From Thermoplasmata archaeon (GTDB lineage: Archaea > Thermoplasmatota > E2 > UBA202 > JdFR-43): DNA of 14,921 nt. Below the pieces are notes generated by a model that worked only from the letters and a program-made list of their open reading frames with translations, was not told where the DNA came from and did no database searches. The stretch spans positions 1-14,921 of the forward strand of contig JAGHBD010000098.1 of NCBI GenBank assembly GCA_021161135.1. Direction: 5' to 3'. Shown piece by piece: positions 13,886-14,921 of this stretch. Numbering within the stretch: the stretch's first letter is position 1; the number at the start of each line of letters is the position of its first letter. Position numbers and translations under genes: made by a program.

Positions 13886-14712
13886 TTGTTTATACTCCAA
13901 AACCCAATTTTGTTCCAATTGCCATATCTGGCTGCAAATTAAACTGCCTGCATTGCATGGGAAGATATTTGAAACAAATGCTCCAGATATATGAAGCAGA
14001 AAAATTGCTTGAATTCGGGAAAAATTACAGGGGAAAAGGTTTTCTTATAAGCGGAGGATTTGATGAGAAGGGGCAACTAATAAATCTTGAGAAAATGCTT
14101 CCTGCCATTGAAAGGCTCAGTAATAAATTTTATGTGGCAATCCATCCAGGCTTTCTTAATGAAGATATAGCTGCAAAAGTAGCGGGAGCATGTCACATTG
14201 CCTTCGTTGATTTACCAAGCAAAAACGCAATAAAAAATGTTTTTCGCCTCAATGCTTCGCCATACGACTATTTTCATACAATGGAAATGCTTCTTGAAAG
14301 AGGAGCGAGAGTTTCACCGCACATAACAGCTGGTCTTAATTTTGGCAAAATAGAGGAATGGGAAATTCTTGATGAGCTGAAGGGATATAAAGTGGAAAAA
14401 GTTGTTCTCAATTTTATTCTACCCACTGCCAGAACACCTTTTGAAAATATTGATATAAAAGTGGATGAAGCTACAGAATTTGCAAAAGAAGCAATGAAAA
14501 AATTTGAGCACGTAGCCATAGGATGCATGAGACCCCGCAAACTCGATATTTCGCTAATTAAAGCAGGAATAAAGGAAATTGCAAATCCATCAAAAGAGGC
14601 AATGGATTATATCATGCAAAAGGGCATTAAATTCGAAAGAAAAAACTACTGCTGCGGAATAAAAGATTTTGACAATATAAGAAAAAACATATGCAATCAG
14701 GGAAATGAGTAA
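13882..14712 (+). CDS. COG1856-type radical SAM protein (biotin-synthase-like)
   Basis: Uncharacterised radical SAM protein of 276 residues. The cluster motif is Cys18-x3-Cys22-x2-Cys25 in SGCKLNCLHCMGRYLK, followed by FLISGGFDEKG (54-64, the SAM-binding GG motif), AIHPGF near 95-100, VDLP, SPHITAGLNFGK and LNFILPTARTPF. The GRYLK after the cluster and the ISGGFD-G pattern match the group annotated as homologs of biotin synthase. A C-terminal Cys-Cys pair (257-258) and Cys271 could bind a second cluster or metal, but I cannot confirm that. Two radical SAM proteins make lipoate in some archaea (LipS1/LipS2); whether this one belongs to them cannot be told here. It is translationally coupled to guaAA by the ATGA overlap. 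A convergent gene ends 5 bp downstream. Confidence 0.82.
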   Translation: MIVYTPKPNFVPIAISGCKLNCLHCMGRYLKQMLQIYEAEKLLEFGKNYRGKGFLISGGFDEKGQLINLEKMLPAIERLSNKFYVAIHPGFLNEDIAAKVAGACHIAFVDLPSKNAIKNVFRLNASPYDYFHTMEMLLERGARVSPHITAGLNFGKIEEWEILDELKGYKVEKVVLNFILPTARTPFENIDIKVDEATEFAKEAMKKFEHVAIGCMRPRKLDISLIKAGIKEIANPSKEAMDYIMQKGIKFERKNYCCGIKDFDNIRKNICNQGNE

Positions 14713-14717
14713 TTACC

Positions 14718-14921
14718 TTATCCAGATGTTCCATTAACCCAGAATGTTACCTCGCCAAAACCCCAGCCGCCGATTTCAACAATTTGCTCTCCTGGGACAA
14801 ACCAATCTGGATCAATTAAACGCAATTGAGGATAAACAAATTTTCCAAATACATACCAGCCTGTTCCCCATAGAGTATGATAATCATGATTTTTACTTTT
14901 TATAAGAATTCCAGCCTCTCC
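14718..14921 (-). CDS. C-terminal fragment of a probable extracellular protein (5' end outside window)
   Basis: On the minus strand the frame is open from the window edge to a TAA at 14718-14720, giving 67 residues. The sequence is rich in Gly, Trp and Tyr, with short beta-strand-like stretches (WYVFGKFVYP, PGEQIVEIGGWGFG, EVTFWVNGTSG). The end, PGEQIVEI...EVTFWVNGT, resembles the edge of an immunoglobulin-like or other extracellular beta-sandwich domain. I do not recognise a specific family. It converges on the COG1856 gene with a 5-bp gap, and the tight packing plus the clean stop supports it being real. Confidence 0.55.
   Translation of the reverse strand, partial: GEAGILIKSKNHDYHTLWGTGWYVFGKFVYPQLRLIDPDWFVPGEQIVEIGGWGFGEVTFWVNGTSG

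Overview
The window comes from an archaeal chromosome, AT-rich and densely coded. Archaeal markers are a GMP synthase split into two genes (guaAA and guaAB), an MptE-like pterin pyrophosphokinase, an archaeal-type PurE, a geranylgeranyl-reductase-family flavoprotein, and promoters with a TATA-like box about 23-26 bp before the start codon, which implies leaderless mRNAs. Secreted C25 (gingipain-like) peptidases and leaderless genes would fit an uncultured Thermoplasmata-type euryarchaeon; that placement is inference, since no rRNA or tRNA gene is present.

Layout. 1-185: C-terminal end of an unidentified gene. 292-1776: gpmI (glycolysis/gluconeogenesis). 1809-3932: secreted C25 peptidase with an Ig-like tail. 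3929-4690 (-): stomatin/slipin membrane protein. 4762-5967: secreted right-handed beta-helix protein. 5981-7033 (-): geranylgeranyl-reductase-like flavoprotein, divergent from pyrC. 7081-8768: pyrC overlapping a COG2426 membrane protein gene. 8802-9509: DUF72 protein. 9501-10556 (-): COG2108-type radical SAM protein. 10662-10793: a small leaderless gene for 43 residues. 10835-12837: purE-guaAB-mptE operon. 12849-13283 (-): trmO-like tRNA methyltransferase. 13322-14712: guaAA overlapping a COG1856-type radical SAM gene. 14718-14921 (-): C-terminal end of a probably extracellular protein.

How the genes relate. The centre and right are dominated by nucleotide synthesis: pyrC (pyrimidines), purE (IMP), and guaAB plus guaAA (GMP from XMP). 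mptE follows guaAB; pterin cofactors are made from GTP, so the order makes metabolic sense. The left part holds carbon metabolism and secreted or membrane proteins, consistent with an organism that handles extracellular protein or polysaccharide.

The most unusual element is non-coding. Two identical, perfect 17-bp palindromes lie 19 bp apart, exactly between the divergent promoters of the COG2108 radical SAM gene and the 43-residue gene. They look like a tandem operator for a dimeric regulator that is not encoded nearby. Other points worth a look: a palindromic TATA box apparently shared by two divergent leaderless genes (7051-7060), interleaved promoters of trmO and guaAA, and a PurE in which a His that is strongly conserved in the family is Ala. 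I saw no CRISPR array, transposon, tRNA or rRNA gene.
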